A DNA stretch of 64,000 nucleotides from an uncultured Ruminococcus sp. (GTDB taxonomy: Bacteria; Bacillota; Clostridia; Lachnospirales; Lachnospiraceae). The position numbers and the translations under genes were made by a program. The notes under the pieces are model-generated. The model saw only the letters and a program-made list of their open reading frames with translations, ran no database searches and was not told where the DNA came from. Of this stretch, positions 46,931 through 55,991 are shown piece by piece (position 1 is the stretch's first letter; each line of letters begins with the position of its first letter). The DNA lies in the NCBI GenBank assembly GCA_900544395.1, contig UQVC01000009.1, forward strand, positions 1-64,000, read 5' to 3'.

Positions 46931-48340
46931 ATGGAGTGGAAGACATTACTATCGGAAAAGCGGATGCGGGGAGCGAATTCTATATCCGTGAAACGGTCAG
47001 ATTTCCGCAGTGAATTTGAAAAAGATTACCATCGGATCATAGGAAGCGCCTCTTTTCGGAGACTGCAGGATAAGACCCAGGTATTTCCATTGGATCAAAG
47101 CGATTTTATCAGGACAAGACTGACGCATTCTCTGGAAGTCTCTTCTCTTGCTAAATCTTTGGGACAGAATATCGGAGAAGCGATCCTGGAGAGTAGAAAA
47201 GATGTTACTTTTACAAGGAAGATGAAGGAGGATATCAGCCATATTCTGGAGTGTGCAGGACTGATTCATGATATTGGCAATCCGCCCTTCGGCCATTTTG
47301 GAGAACTGGCGATCCGGGACTGGTTTGTGCGAAAACTCCCGGAACTGGAATATAAAGGACAGACTTTGGATGAAATATTAAGCCCACAGATGAAAGCCGA
47401 TTTTTATCATTTTGAGGGAAATGCACAGGCTCTTCGTCTTGTGACCAGATTGCATTATCTGGTAGATGAATACGGTATGAATCTGACGTATGCCCTTTTG
47501 AATACGATCATCAAATATCCGATTGCATCCACAGAAGTCCATCCGGACTCCGGGGATATCAAAGAAAAGAAAATGGGATATTTTTTGGCAGATCAGCAGA
47601 TTTTTGAAGAGATTACGAAAGAGACCCGGACGGGAAACAGCAGACATCCTTTGACGTATATTCTGGAAGCGGCAGACGATCTGGCTTATAAGACGGCAGA
47701 TATCGAAGATGCGTTTGTGAAAGGCTTTCTGTCGTACCATACATTGAAAGAAGAACTTTTGGATCTGCAAAAGAAGTGCCCGGATTCCGGTTTTGACGGA
47801 GTGGGGAAATTAAAAGAATTATATCAAAGAGGTCAGGAGAAGGGAGTGCAGAACCCGGAGGCTTATGCGATCAAGAACTGGATCATCCGCGCTCAGGGCT
47901 TTTTAATTGCATGTGCGACCAGAGGGTTTATGGAGCATTATGAGGAGATTATGTCCGGAGTGTTCCGAAAAGATCTTTTCAATGGCACTTTTGGAGAAAA
48001 TCTGATGGAATGTCTGGGTGGAATTGCATATCATTCTGTATTTTCTTCCCGGGAGATCTACCGGATGGAGGTTAAGGAAGCTGTGATTCTGGATTTTTTG
48101 ATGGATCGTATGATCCAGGCAATTTTGTATTATGATACAGATCAGGAGCCAAATGCCATTGATATACGGGTATTGTCATTTATTTCAGATAATTATAAAA
48201 AAGCATACAGCAATCAGGCAAAGGGAAAGAGCGAGGCAGAGAAGTTGTATCTCCGCCTGCTTCTGGTCACGGATTATGTCTGTGGGATGACGGACAGTTA
48301 TGCAAAGCGTCTGTATCAGGACATGAACGGCATCATTTGA
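46931..48340 (+). CDS. dgt: Deoxyguanosinetriphosphate triphosphohydrolase
   Basis: HD-domain enzyme that hydrolyses dNTPs. Ligands in TRLTHSLEV and LIHDIGNPPFGHFGE, and later EAADDLAYKTADIEDA. ATG 46931 is six bases after AAGGAGG; the in-frame ATG at 46925 touches that site. 469 residues. Its 3' end overlaps the convergent downstream gene by eight bases. Confidence 0.92.
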   Translation: MEWKTLLSEKRMRGANSISVKRSDFRSEFEKDYHRIIGSASFRRLQDKTQVFPLDQSDFIRTRLTHSLEVSSLAKSLGQNIGEAILESRKDVTFTRKMKEDISHILECAGLIHDIGNPPFGHFGELAIRDWFVRKLPELEYKGQTLDEILSPQMKADFYHFEGNAQALRLVTRLHYLVDEYGMNLTYALLNTIIKYPIASTEVHPDSGDIKEKKMGYFLADQQIFEEITKETRTGNSRHPLTYILEAADDLAYKTADIEDAFVKGFLSYHTLKEELLDLQKKCPDSGFDGVGKLKELYQRGQEKGVQNPEAYAIKNWIIRAQGFLIACATRGFMEHYEEIMSGVFRKDLFNGTFGENLMECLGGIAYHSVFSSREIYRMEVKEAVILDFLMDRMIQAILYYDTDQEPNAIDIRVLSFISDNYKKAYSNQAKGKSEAEKLYLRLLLVTDYVCGMTDSYAKRLYQDMNGII

Positions 48341-49142
48341 GGCAGCGGCACCAGTAACCGAAGTTCTCATCTTCGCTGCATTCTTCGTCCGAGAGTGTCA
48401 GCTTCTGATGATAGTCCCTGGTAAATTGAGGGAATCCGAATAATTCTGCGGCATTTGCTTCACGGGGCGAGTAGATACCAGGGATGCCCAACCATTGATG
48501 ACCATTTTCCTCCAGGAGAAGAAGGTGGTGGTAGTTGTGGCAGCCATGCAGAAGAAAACTATTGTTGGCAAGTCGCCAAAGTGGTTTTGGCAAGGCAGAG
48601 AGATCCTGATACGAGAGTTTGCGGATGGAGACAGCCGGTTTGTCCGTATCGGAAATTGCTTCGGAAGAAAGTTCTGCTTTTTCTTTGGTAAGGACAGGGG
48701 AATCCTCTGGTGTTGTTTCCGATTTTGGAGCTGACTCTGTGCTTGTATCCTGTTTTACAGAGGCTGCGTCTGTCAGAAGGGACAGCGAAAAGGGGCAGTT
48801 TTCGCAGCAGGCGGCAAAAGACTTCCCATTTGAAGTTTCCAGAAGAAAACCTTGCAGATCTGTTGGTGTCATTGCCGTCGGAAAGTCTTCTTTTGAGAGG
48901 GAGACTCGGCAGGAAATGCATGAATTCTGGAAGGGAAGTTCTGTCACGGTTTTTTTTCGCAGTCTGTCTTTTTCCGGAAACAGCATGGACAATAGGATCT
49001 TGTCTGTTGGCGCTGCAGAAATCTGTCGGATGGAAATCTGAAGCCGGCAGGAGTCAAATGCCTGTGTCAACTTTAAAAATCCTACCGTTCGGATTTTTTT
49101 ATCCATTTGATATTCATAGAAATAATAGATACCGGGTTTCAT
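48333..49142 (-). CDS. DUF6128-like protein of unknown function
   Basis: A 269-residue protein with two conserved ends: an N-terminal region (KPGIYYFYEYQ, residues 2-12) and a C-terminal region with HGCHNYHHLLLLE and GIPGIYSPREANAAELFGF. They are joined by a low-complexity Ser/Glu/Lys linker. It resembles DUF6128 proteins of Lachnospiraceae; function unknown. The start is ATG 49142 with GAGG upstream; a much longer open frame to 49778 crosses tadA in antisense and is not used. Confidence 0.65.
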   Translation of the reverse strand: MKPGIYYFYEYQMDKKIRTVGFLKLTQAFDSCRLQISIRQISAAPTDKILLSMLFPEKDRLRKKTVTELPFQNSCISCRVSLSKEDFPTAMTPTDLQGFLLETSNGKSFAACCENCPFSLSLLTDAASVKQDTSTESAPKSETTPEDSPVLTKEKAELSSEAISDTDKPAVSIRKLSYQDLSALPKPLWRLANNSFLLHGCHNYHHLLLLEENGHQWLGIPGIYSPREANAAELFGFPQFTRDYHQKLTLSDEECSEDENFGYWCRCLK

Positions 49143-49238
49143 ACAATACCTCAGATCTTGTCTTTCTTCTAATTGTATTCGGTGGATGTAAAAAAAGAAC
49201 CCACTTGTAACTGAGCGAAGCAGAAAAGAGGAGACAAT

Positions 49239-49721
49239 ATGAATCAAGATGAAAAATACATGCGGGAAGCGATCCGGCAGGCTAAAAAGGCATATGCATT
49301 GGAGGAGGTTCCCATTGGCTGTGTGATTGTGTACCAGGACAAAATTATCGGACGTGGGTACAACAGGAGAACAGTAGATAAGAATACACTGGCGCATGCA
49401 GAGCTGCAGGCAATCCGAAAGGCGAGCAAAAAGATGAATGACTGGAGGCTGGAAGACTGCACCATGTATGTGACGCTGGAGCCCTGTCAGATGTGTTCCG
49501 GAGCAATCGTGCAGGCGAGGATCAAACGTGTGGTAGTCGGGTGTATGAATCCAAAGGCAGGCTGTGCAGGTTCCATCCTGAATCTTCTTGATATGAAAGA
49601 GTTCAATCATCAGGTGGAATTGACAACGGGCGTGCTGGAAGAAGAGTGCAGTGGGATGATGAAACAGTTTTTTAAAGAACTGCGTCAGAAACAAAAGGAC
49701 AAAAAAAAGAAGTCTGAATAA
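49239..49721 (+). CDS. tadA: tRNA adenosine(34) deaminase
   Basis: Makes inosine at the wobble position of tRNA-Arg. Zinc site His53-x-Glu55 and PCxxC (Cys83, Cys86) are intact. Lys-rich tail. Divergent from the DUF6128-like gene. Confidence 0.94.
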   Translation: MNQDEKYMREAIRQAKKAYALEEVPIGCVIVYQDKIIGRGYNRRTVDKNTLAHAELQAIRKASKKMNDWRLEDCTMYVTLEPCQMCSGAIVQARIKRVVVGCMNPKAGCAGSILNLLDMKEFNHQVELTTGVLEEECSGMMKQFFKELRQKQKDKKKKSE

Positions 49722-49755
49722 CTCAAACTTCCTGTTTTTGGACAAAATAATTCGT

Positions 49756-50017
49756 GCATTACGCTTCGAATGCATCACCCCATACGTTACCTCGGTAGTT
49801 AACTCAACCCAGGCACCCCTACGGCACCCGAGAGGTTCTGCTTAGTGCTGCTTCGTTCCCGACCTGACACGGTTCACAGATTCCCGTCGCGTAAGACCCA
49901 AACATCAACGCCACTTACCTAAGGCAGCTCTGCCGGCTGTCGCCCTCTGCACAATATCACCCCTGCTATAGCGGATTGCAGGTACAAGGTACCGCTAACA
50001 CCCCGGCTGCACGGTTC
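49756..50017 (-). ncRNA. ffs: Signal recognition particle RNA, large type
   Basis: On the minus strand the sequence contains the conserved SRP core GTCAGGTCGGGAACGAAGCA and the TAAGCAGAACC flank, plus an Alu-type 5' domain, giving about 260 bases as in Firmicutes. The apical loop has the closing pair of the GGAA tetraloop as G-C rather than the more usual C-G. A short hairpin (TGCATT/AATGCA) near 49755-49775 could be its terminator. Ends are estimates. Confidence 0.9.
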
Positions 50018-50066
50018 ATAATTTTACATGGTTTTTATTAAAATGTCAACGGATATGGAGGTTTTT

Positions 50067-51779
50067 ATGAAAGTTTTACTGACAGCGATCAATGCAAAAT
50101 ATATACATTCCAATCTTGCGGTATACAGTCTGCGGGCATATGCAGAAAAATATGCGCAGCATACGGAGATTGCAGAATATACGATCAATCAGACCATGGA
50201 TGATATTTTGTCTGATATTTACAAGAAAAAACCCGATGTGCTATGTCTGTCCTGCTATTTATGGAATATTTTATATGTAGAGCAGCTGATCACCGAAATC
50301 AAGAAAGTATTGCCGGATCTGCAGATTTGGCTGGGCGGTCCGGAGGTTTCTTACAACGCAGTTTCCGTGATGGAGCAGTATCCGCAGGTGACGGGCGTGA
50401 TGTGCGGAGAAGGGGAAGAGACGTTTCTGGAACTGATGGAACACTGGTTGGGAGAAGGAAACGATCTGTGTATGATCCGGGGAATTGTATACCGGAAAGA
50501 GGGAGCATGCATTCAGAATGAAGCCCGTCCGGTGATGGACCTGAGTAAAGTACCGTTTGTGTATGATCACATCGAAGATTTTCAGAATAAGATCATTTAT
50601 TATGAATCCAGCCGGGGCTGCCCATTTTCCTGCAGCTATTGTCTTTCTTCGATTGATAAATGTCTCCGTTTCCGGGATCTGGAGTTGGTGAAGCGGGAAC
50701 TGCAGTTTTTTATCGATCATGAAGTGCCGCAGGTGAAGTTTGTAGACCGTACGTTTAACTGTAAGCACAGCCATTCGATGGCGATCTGGACATATTTGAA
50801 AGAGCATGACAAAGGAAAGACGAATTTTCACTTTGAGGTGGCAGCAGATTTGTTAAATGAAGAAGAACTGGAACTGATCGCATCCATGCGGCCGGGACTG
50901 ATCCAGCTGGAGATTGGAATCCAGTCTACCAATCCAGAGACGATCACGGAAATCCATCGAAAGATGAATTTTGAAGAAGTAAAGCGAATCGTGAAGCGGG
51001 TGCAGGAAAAAGGAAATGTGCACCAGCATCTGGATCTGATCGCCGGATTGCCGTATGAAGATTATCATACTTTTGCCAAGTCTTTCCGGGATGTGTATGC
51101 ACTGCATCCGGAGCAGCTTCAGCTGGGATTTTTAAAGGTACTGAAAGGTTCTTATATGCACGAAAAGGCAGTAGAATACGAATTGTTATATCAGGATCGT
51201 CCGCCGTTTGAAGTGCTCTCTACAAAGTGGCTGTCTTATGATGATGTGATCCGTCTCAAAGGCGTGGAAGAGATGGTGGAGGTTTATTATAACAGCGGAC
51301 AGTTTGTCAATACTTTGAGGCTGTTGGAGCAGGCATTTCCGGATGTGTTTGCTTTGTATGAGAGCCTGAGCCGCTATTATGAAGAACATGGCCTGCATAT
51401 GATGAATCACTCCAGAATCACCCGTTACGAAGTGTTGTTTGCATTTATCAAAGCGCATGTAGAAAATGATGTGGAAAACTATCGCCAGATGTTGATATTA
51501 GACCTTTACTTAAGAGAAAATGTGAAAAAAAGACCGGAATTTGCAGGCGAGATTCAGATAGAGAAGCGAGAAGCATCGGCATTTTATGAGAAAGAGGAAA
51601 AAGAGTACCGCTATCTGAAAGGGTATGAAGGATATGATAAGCGGCAGCTTCGGAAAATGACACATTTGGAATGGATTGACGGAAAATTGTTGTTATTTGA
51701 TTATCGAAATCGAAATATCCTGACAAACCAGGCGCGGGTTGTCCGGGTAGAGAAAGGAGCAGAGGAGTCCCTCTTCTGA
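50067..51779 (+). CDS. B12-binding radical SAM protein (DUF4080-type)
   Basis: A 570-residue enzyme: N-terminal cobalamin-binding-like domain (LLTAINAKYIHSNLAVYSLR; LGGPEVSYN), then the radical SAM cluster motif with Cys185, Cys189 and Cys192, and a C-terminal DUF4080 domain. Substrate unknown. ATG 50067 follows GGAGG. The nth gene starts six bases after the stop. Confidence 0.9.
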   Translation: MKVLLTAINAKYIHSNLAVYSLRAYAEKYAQHTEIAEYTINQTMDDILSDIYKKKPDVLCLSCYLWNILYVEQLITEIKKVLPDLQIWLGGPEVSYNAVSVMEQYPQVTGVMCGEGEETFLELMEHWLGEGNDLCMIRGIVYRKEGACIQNEARPVMDLSKVPFVYDHIEDFQNKIIYYESSRGCPFSCSYCLSSIDKCLRFRDLELVKRELQFFIDHEVPQVKFVDRTFNCKHSHSMAIWTYLKEHDKGKTNFHFEVAADLLNEEELELIASMRPGLIQLEIGIQSTNPETITEIHRKMNFEEVKRIVKRVQEKGNVHQHLDLIAGLPYEDYHTFAKSFRDVYALHPEQLQLGFLKVLKGSYMHEKAVEYELLYQDRPPFEVLSTKWLSYDDVIRLKGVEEMVEVYYNSGQFVNTLRLLEQAFPDVFALYESLSRYYEEHGLHMMNHSRITRYEVLFAFIKAHVENDVENYRQMLILDLYLRENVKKRPEFAGEIQIEKREASAFYEKEEKEYRYLKGYEGYDKRQLRKMTHLEWIDGKLLLFDYRNRNILTNQARVVRVEKGAEESLF

Positions 51780-51785
51780 TTACGT

Positions 51786-52412
51786 ATGAAAAAACGGACA
51801 AAAGAAATTTTAGAGATTTTAGACGAACAATATGGAAGAGAATATGTCTGTTATCTGAATCATGAGACACCATGGCAGCTGTTGATCGCAACGATGTTGA
51901 GCGCACAGTGCACCGATGCCAGGGTGAATATTGTGACGGCAGATTTGTTTCGGAAATATGATACCCTGGAAAAGTTTGCAAATGCAGATTTAAAAGAACT
52001 GGAGCAGGACATCAAACCAACAGGTTTTTATCACAACAAAGCAAAAAATATCATTGCCTGCACCAGAGATCTGGTGTACCAATTTGGCGGTGAAGTGCCA
52101 AGAAGTCTGGAGGATCTGACTTCTTTGGCTGGTGTAGGAAGAAAGACAGCCAATGTGATCAGGGGAAATATTTATCACGATCCCAGTGTTGTGGTGGATA
52201 CCCATGTGAAGCGGATTTCAAAGAGACTGGGCCTGACAAAAAATGAGGATCCGGAAAAAGTGGAGCGGGATCTGATGAAAGAACTGCCCAGAGATCACTG
52301 GATCTTATATAATATCCAGATCATTACCTTTGGGCGTTCGATTTGTACAGCCAGAAGTCCGAAATGTGAGCAGTGCTTCTTGCAAAAATACTGTAAAGAG
52401 TTTAAAATGTAA
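51786..52412 (+). CDS. nth: Endonuclease III
   Basis: Base-excision DNA glycosylase/AP lyase: LSAQCTDARVN, the helix-hairpin-helix LAGVGRKTAN with catalytic Lys, VVDTHV with catalytic Asp, and the C-terminal 4Fe-4S cluster Cys set (CTARSPKCEQCFLQKYC). Confidence 0.96.
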   Translation: MKKRTKEILEILDEQYGREYVCYLNHETPWQLLIATMLSAQCTDARVNIVTADLFRKYDTLEKFANADLKELEQDIKPTGFYHNKAKNIIACTRDLVYQFGGEVPRSLEDLTSLAGVGRKTANVIRGNIYHDPSVVVDTHVKRISKRLGLTKNEDPEKVERDLMKELPRDHWILYNIQIITFGRSICTARSPKCEQCFLQKYCKEFKM

Positions 52413-52456
52413 CCTAAAATACCCGTTGGGTATGGGAATTTAAAGAGGTGAACACA

Positions 52457-52558
52457 GTGAATTTTAATGATAAAAGAGTGAAAAGAGCAGTTGCCATCGG
52501 AGCATTGGTTTTAATCGTGGCAATGCTTGCAACGATGATTTTGCCATATCTGATGTAG
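52457..52558 (+). CDS. 33-residue single-helix membrane protein
   Basis: GTG 52457 follows AGAGGTG; the product has a short charged start and one hydrophobic helix. A small hairpin (ATACCC/GGGTAT, 52419-52433) precedes it. Likely real from its clean ribosome site and membrane profile; function unknown. It is 22 bases upstream of the AIR synthase-like gene. Confidence 0.55.
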   Translation: MNFNDKRVKRAVAIGALVLIVAMLATMILPYLM

Positions 52559-52580
52559 AGAGTTAGGGGAGACTTGGAAG

Positions 52581-53618
52581 ATGAAAGTTGGAACAGTGTC
52601 ACAGACCGTTTTGAAGCGTTCTGTGTTAAAACAACTGCATACAAAAAGAGAAGAGGTTCTGACAGAGCCTTCTGTGGAAGAGATGTGCACAACCGTCCGG
52701 ACAGAGTCGGATGAAGACGCGGTCTATACGTCTTCTGTGGTGTCCGGCAACTCCCGGACGATTGGAGCATATGGGATTCTGCGGGCAGTTCTGGATCTGG
52801 AGACAAGAGGCGCGCATGCGGTTGGTGTTTCCGTGCAGGTGATCCTGCCGACCTATGCTTATGAGTCCCGGTTAAAAGAGATGTTCCGCTGTATGGAAGA
52901 AAAGTGCGCTGCTTTGGGAATTGCCATGACTTGTGCAAAGGCAGAAGTCAGTCCGGCTGTGAGCCAGGCCGTGGTATCTGTGACCGCCATGGGAGCAGTG
53001 AAAAAGGGACAGTATATTTCTCCTGCACAGGCGGATGCCGGAGAGGATCTGGTACTTTGCGGTTCCATTGCAGCAGAAGGCGTGCTGCGGATTCTGGATG
53101 AAAGAACAGAAGAACTTTCCGGACGGTTTGTACCTGCATTTATCCGGCAGATCCAGAGTCTGGATCAGGAGATGGAGACGGTGGAAGTGGTGAGAAAGGC
53201 AGCACAAATGCGGACGCAGACAGGAGAACCTCTTGTGACAGCCATGCAGCAGGTTGGAAGCGGGGGGATTTTAGCGTCTCTCTGGGAATTGACAGAGGCA
53301 GCAAAAGTCGGGATGAAGATTGAGATGTCCAGGATTTCGATTCGTCAGGAGTGTGTGGAAGTCTGCGAGTATTATCATTTGAATCCGTATCTGATGACTT
53401 CTGCAGGTGCTGTGCTGATGACTTCCCGGGATGGAAATGCTCTTGTGCGGTGTCTGGAAGAAAGTGGTGCACGAGCCAGTGTGCTTGGGGTTACGACAGC
53501 AGATCATGCGAAAGTAATCACAAGCGGAGAAGAAGTGCGTTATCTGGATCGGCCTGCACCGGATGAACTGATGCGCTGGTGGGAAGAGCAGGCACAAAAC
53601 GAGGCAAGAGCAGAATAA
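52581..53618 (+). CDS. AIR synthase-related (PurM/HypE-like) protein
   Basis: A 345-residue protein with PurM-like fold features: AVLDLETRGAHAVGVSVQVILP, LVLCGSIAAEGVLRIL, and SSVG-like GSGGILASLWELTEAAKVGMKI, as in HypE and related AIR synthases. No hydrogenase or purine genes lie nearby; exact reaction unknown. Confidence 0.8.
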   Translation: MKVGTVSQTVLKRSVLKQLHTKREEVLTEPSVEEMCTTVRTESDEDAVYTSSVVSGNSRTIGAYGILRAVLDLETRGAHAVGVSVQVILPTYAYESRLKEMFRCMEEKCAALGIAMTCAKAEVSPAVSQAVVSVTAMGAVKKGQYISPAQADAGEDLVLCGSIAAEGVLRILDERTEELSGRFVPAFIRQIQSLDQEMETVEVVRKAAQMRTQTGEPLVTAMQQVGSGGILASLWELTEAAKVGMKIEMSRISIRQECVEVCEYYHLNPYLMTSAGAVLMTSRDGNALVRCLEESGARASVLGVTTADHAKVITSGEEVRYLDRPAPDELMRWWEEQAQNEARAE

Positions 53619-53631
53619 GGAGAATAAAAAG

Positions 53632-54132
53632 ATGGAAAAGCGAGAATTAATCCGAAAAGAAATTTTATATTATATAGAGAAAAACAGCAGAGCGGATCTG
53701 GCAGAGCTGGCAGTTTTACTTGGAACGGATGAAGTGACCGTTGCCAATGAGATCGCAGAGATGGAGAAGGATAAAGTGATTTGTGGATATCATACTTTGA
53801 TCGACTGGGATAAAGCAGGGGTGGAACTGGTAACTGCTTTGATCGAGGTGCGCATGACTCCCCAGAGAACCCAGGGATTTGATAAAATCGCAGAGCGCAT
53901 CTGCAACTACCCGGAAGTCCATGCAGTCTATCTGATCTCCGGCGGTTACGATCTGTTGGTTTCTCTGGAAGGAAAGACTTTGAAAGAAGTCTCCCAGTTT
54001 GTTTCAGAAAAGCTGTCAACACTGGATTCGGTGATCAGCACAGCGACTCATTTCATTTTGAAGAAGTACAAGGACCACGGAACCATCCTGGCTTCTAAAA
54101 GTGATTCGGAAAGGATGCTGGTGACACCGTAA
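53632..54132 (+). CDS. Lrp/AsnC-family regulator
   Basis: A 166-residue regulator with an N-terminal winged helix (LAELAVLLGTDEVTVANEIAE) and a C-terminal RAM ligand-binding domain (VHAVYLISGGYDLLVSLEG). Stop and the aminotransferase start overlap as TAATG, so it likely controls that gene. Confidence 0.9.
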   Translation: MEKRELIRKEILYYIEKNSRADLAELAVLLGTDEVTVANEIAEMEKDKVICGYHTLIDWDKAGVELVTALIEVRMTPQRTQGFDKIAERICNYPEVHAVYLISGGYDLLVSLEGKTLKEVSQFVSEKLSTLDSVISTATHFILKKYKDHGTILASKSDSERMLVTP

Positions 54133-55313
54133 TGAGAAATCCATTATCTAAAAAAATAGTAGAGATTCAGCCTTCCGGCATCCGTAAATTTTTTGACGTG
54201 GCAAATGAAATGAAGGATGCGATTTCCCTGGGTGTTGGAGAACCAGATTTTGACACACCATGGAGGATTCGTGAAGAAGGAATTTTCTCTTTGGAGAGAG
54301 GACGCACATTCTATACGTCGAATGCAGGATTGAAAGAACTTCGAGAAGAAATCTGCAAGTATCTGGAGCGAAAGATCCATGTTTCGTATGATCCGATGAA
54401 AGAGACGATGGTGACAGTCGGAGGAAGTGAAGCGATCGATGTGGCGCTGCGCTGTATGCTGGATCCGGGAGATGAAGTTCTGATCCCACAGCCGAGTTAT
54501 GTGTCCTATCTGCCGTGTACGATCATGGCAGACGGTGTGCCGGTAATCATTCCCCTTCAGTATGAAAATGAATTTAAGCTGACAGTGGAAGATCTGGAAA
54601 AAGCAGTGACGCCAAAGACAAAGGTTCTGGTTATGCCGTTCCCGAACAATCCGACCGGGTCGATCATGACAAAAGCAGATCTGGAGCCGGTAGCAGAATT
54701 TGTCAAAGAACATGACCTGTACGTGCTTTCTGATGAGATATATTCCGAGCTGAGTTATCAGGGCGATCATGTTTCTATTGCATCCCTTCCGGGAATGCGG
54801 GAAAGAACGATCGTGATCAATGGATTTTCCAAAGGATTTGCCATGACAGGATGGCGTCTTGGATATTGCTGCGGACCGAAGCTGATCATCGAGCAGATGG
54901 TAAAGCTGCATCAATATGCTATCATGTGTGCGCCGACAAACAGCCAGTATGCTGCGGTTGAAGGGCTGCGCCACTGCGAGAATGAAGTAGAAGAGATGAG
55001 AAAGTCCTACAATCAGAGAAGACGATTCCTGATGCACGAATTTAAGCGGATGGGACTGGAATGTTTTGAGCCCTTTGGAGCATTTTATGTTTTCCCGAAT
55101 ATCAGTGAATTTGGGATGACATCTGAAGAATTTGCAACCCGCTTCCTGATGGAAGAAAAAGTGGCGGTGGTACCGGGAACCGCATTTGGAGATTGCGGAG
55201 AAGGATTCCTTCGGATTTCCTATGCATATTCTCTGGAAGACTTAAAGATCGCTTTGGGAAGGCTGGAACACTTTATTGAAAAACTGAGAAATGAGGGAAA
55301 TACATCATGTTAA
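54132..55313 (+). CDS. PLP-dependent aminotransferase (class I/II)
   Basis: A 393-residue aminotransferase; PLP lysine is Lys234 in GFSKGFAMTGWRLGY, with NNPTG and SDEIYSEL in place. Substrate uncertain (aromatic or PatA-like). Co-transcribed with the Lrp gene; overlaps trmL by seven bases. Confidence 0.92.
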   Translation: MRNPLSKKIVEIQPSGIRKFFDVANEMKDAISLGVGEPDFDTPWRIREEGIFSLERGRTFYTSNAGLKELREEICKYLERKIHVSYDPMKETMVTVGGSEAIDVALRCMLDPGDEVLIPQPSYVSYLPCTIMADGVPVIIPLQYENEFKLTVEDLEKAVTPKTKVLVMPFPNNPTGSIMTKADLEPVAEFVKEHDLYVLSDEIYSELSYQGDHVSIASLPGMRERTIVINGFSKGFAMTGWRLGYCCGPKLIIEQMVKLHQYAIMCAPTNSQYAAVEGLRHCENEVEEMRKSYNQRRRFLMHEFKRMGLECFEPFGAFYVFPNISEFGMTSEEFATRFLMEEKVAVVPGTAFGDCGEGFLRISYAYSLEDLKIALGRLEHFIEKLRNEGNTSC

Positions 55314-55798
55314 ATATTGTACTGCATGAACCGGAAATCCCTGCAAATACTGGAAATATCGGAAGAACCTGTGTTGCGACCAACACAAGACTCCATCTGA
55401 TCGAGCCTCTGGGATTCCGCCTGAATGAGAAAGCCTTAAAGCGGGCAGGGATGGATTACTGGGCTGATCTGGATGTCAGAACATATATCAATTTTGAGGA
55501 TTTCCTGGAGAAAAATCCAGGGGCGAAGATTTACATGGCGACCACAAAAGCGCCGAAGGTATACACAGAAGTAGAATATGAGCCGGACTGTTATATCATG
55601 TTCGGAAAAGAAAGCGCCGGTATTCCGGAAGAAATTTTGGTGGATCACAAAGAAGACTGTATCCGGATCCCAATGGTAGGAGACATCCGCTCACTGAACC
55701 TGGGCAATTCGGTTGCCATCATTTTATATGAGGCGCTCAGACAACAGAACTTTGCACATATGAACCTGGAAGGTCATCTGCATGAATTGAGTTGGTAA
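55307..55798 (+). CDS. trmL: tRNA (cytidine(34)-2'-O)-methyltransferase TrmL
   Basis: A 163-residue SPOUT methyltransferase: PEIPANTGNIGRTCVAT, MFGKESAGIPEE and IPMVGDIRSLNLGNSVAIILYEALRQ form the knot. Confidence 0.94.
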   Translation: MLNIVLHEPEIPANTGNIGRTCVATNTRLHLIEPLGFRLNEKALKRAGMDYWADLDVRTYINFEDFLEKNPGAKIYMATTKAPKVYTEVEYEPDCYIMFGKESAGIPEEILVDHKEDCIRIPMVGDIRSLNLGNSVAIILYEALRQQNFAHMNLEGHLHELSW

Positions 55799-55832
55799 TC
55801 AGAAAAGAATGAAATAAAGAAAAACAGGAAAA

Positions 55833-55872
55833 AATGGTCTTGTCTGCAAAAATGCAGCAAGGCTATTTTTTT
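55833..55872 (+). terminator. Terminator after trmL
   Basis: ATGGTCTTGTCTGCA pairs with TGCAGCAAGGCTAT, followed by seven T. Confidence 0.85.
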
Positions 55873-55991
55873 ACAGGAGAAAATCTGGACAGTCTTTTTT
55901 TCGTATAGTATAATGAAGATGTATTTCATAATACAAAACTATATTCCATAATATGAAACTTTTGGTAAAATTCATGTCAGGAGGAATCAAG

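Noticed and set aside
49143..49778. Upstream extension of the DUF6128-like frame to 481 residues
   Set aside because: It crosses the divergent promoter region and runs antisense to tadA; the ribosome site supports ATG 49142.
52419..52433. Small hairpin ATACCC-GTT-GGGTAT after nth
   Set aside because: Only six pairs and no T-run, so not called a terminator.
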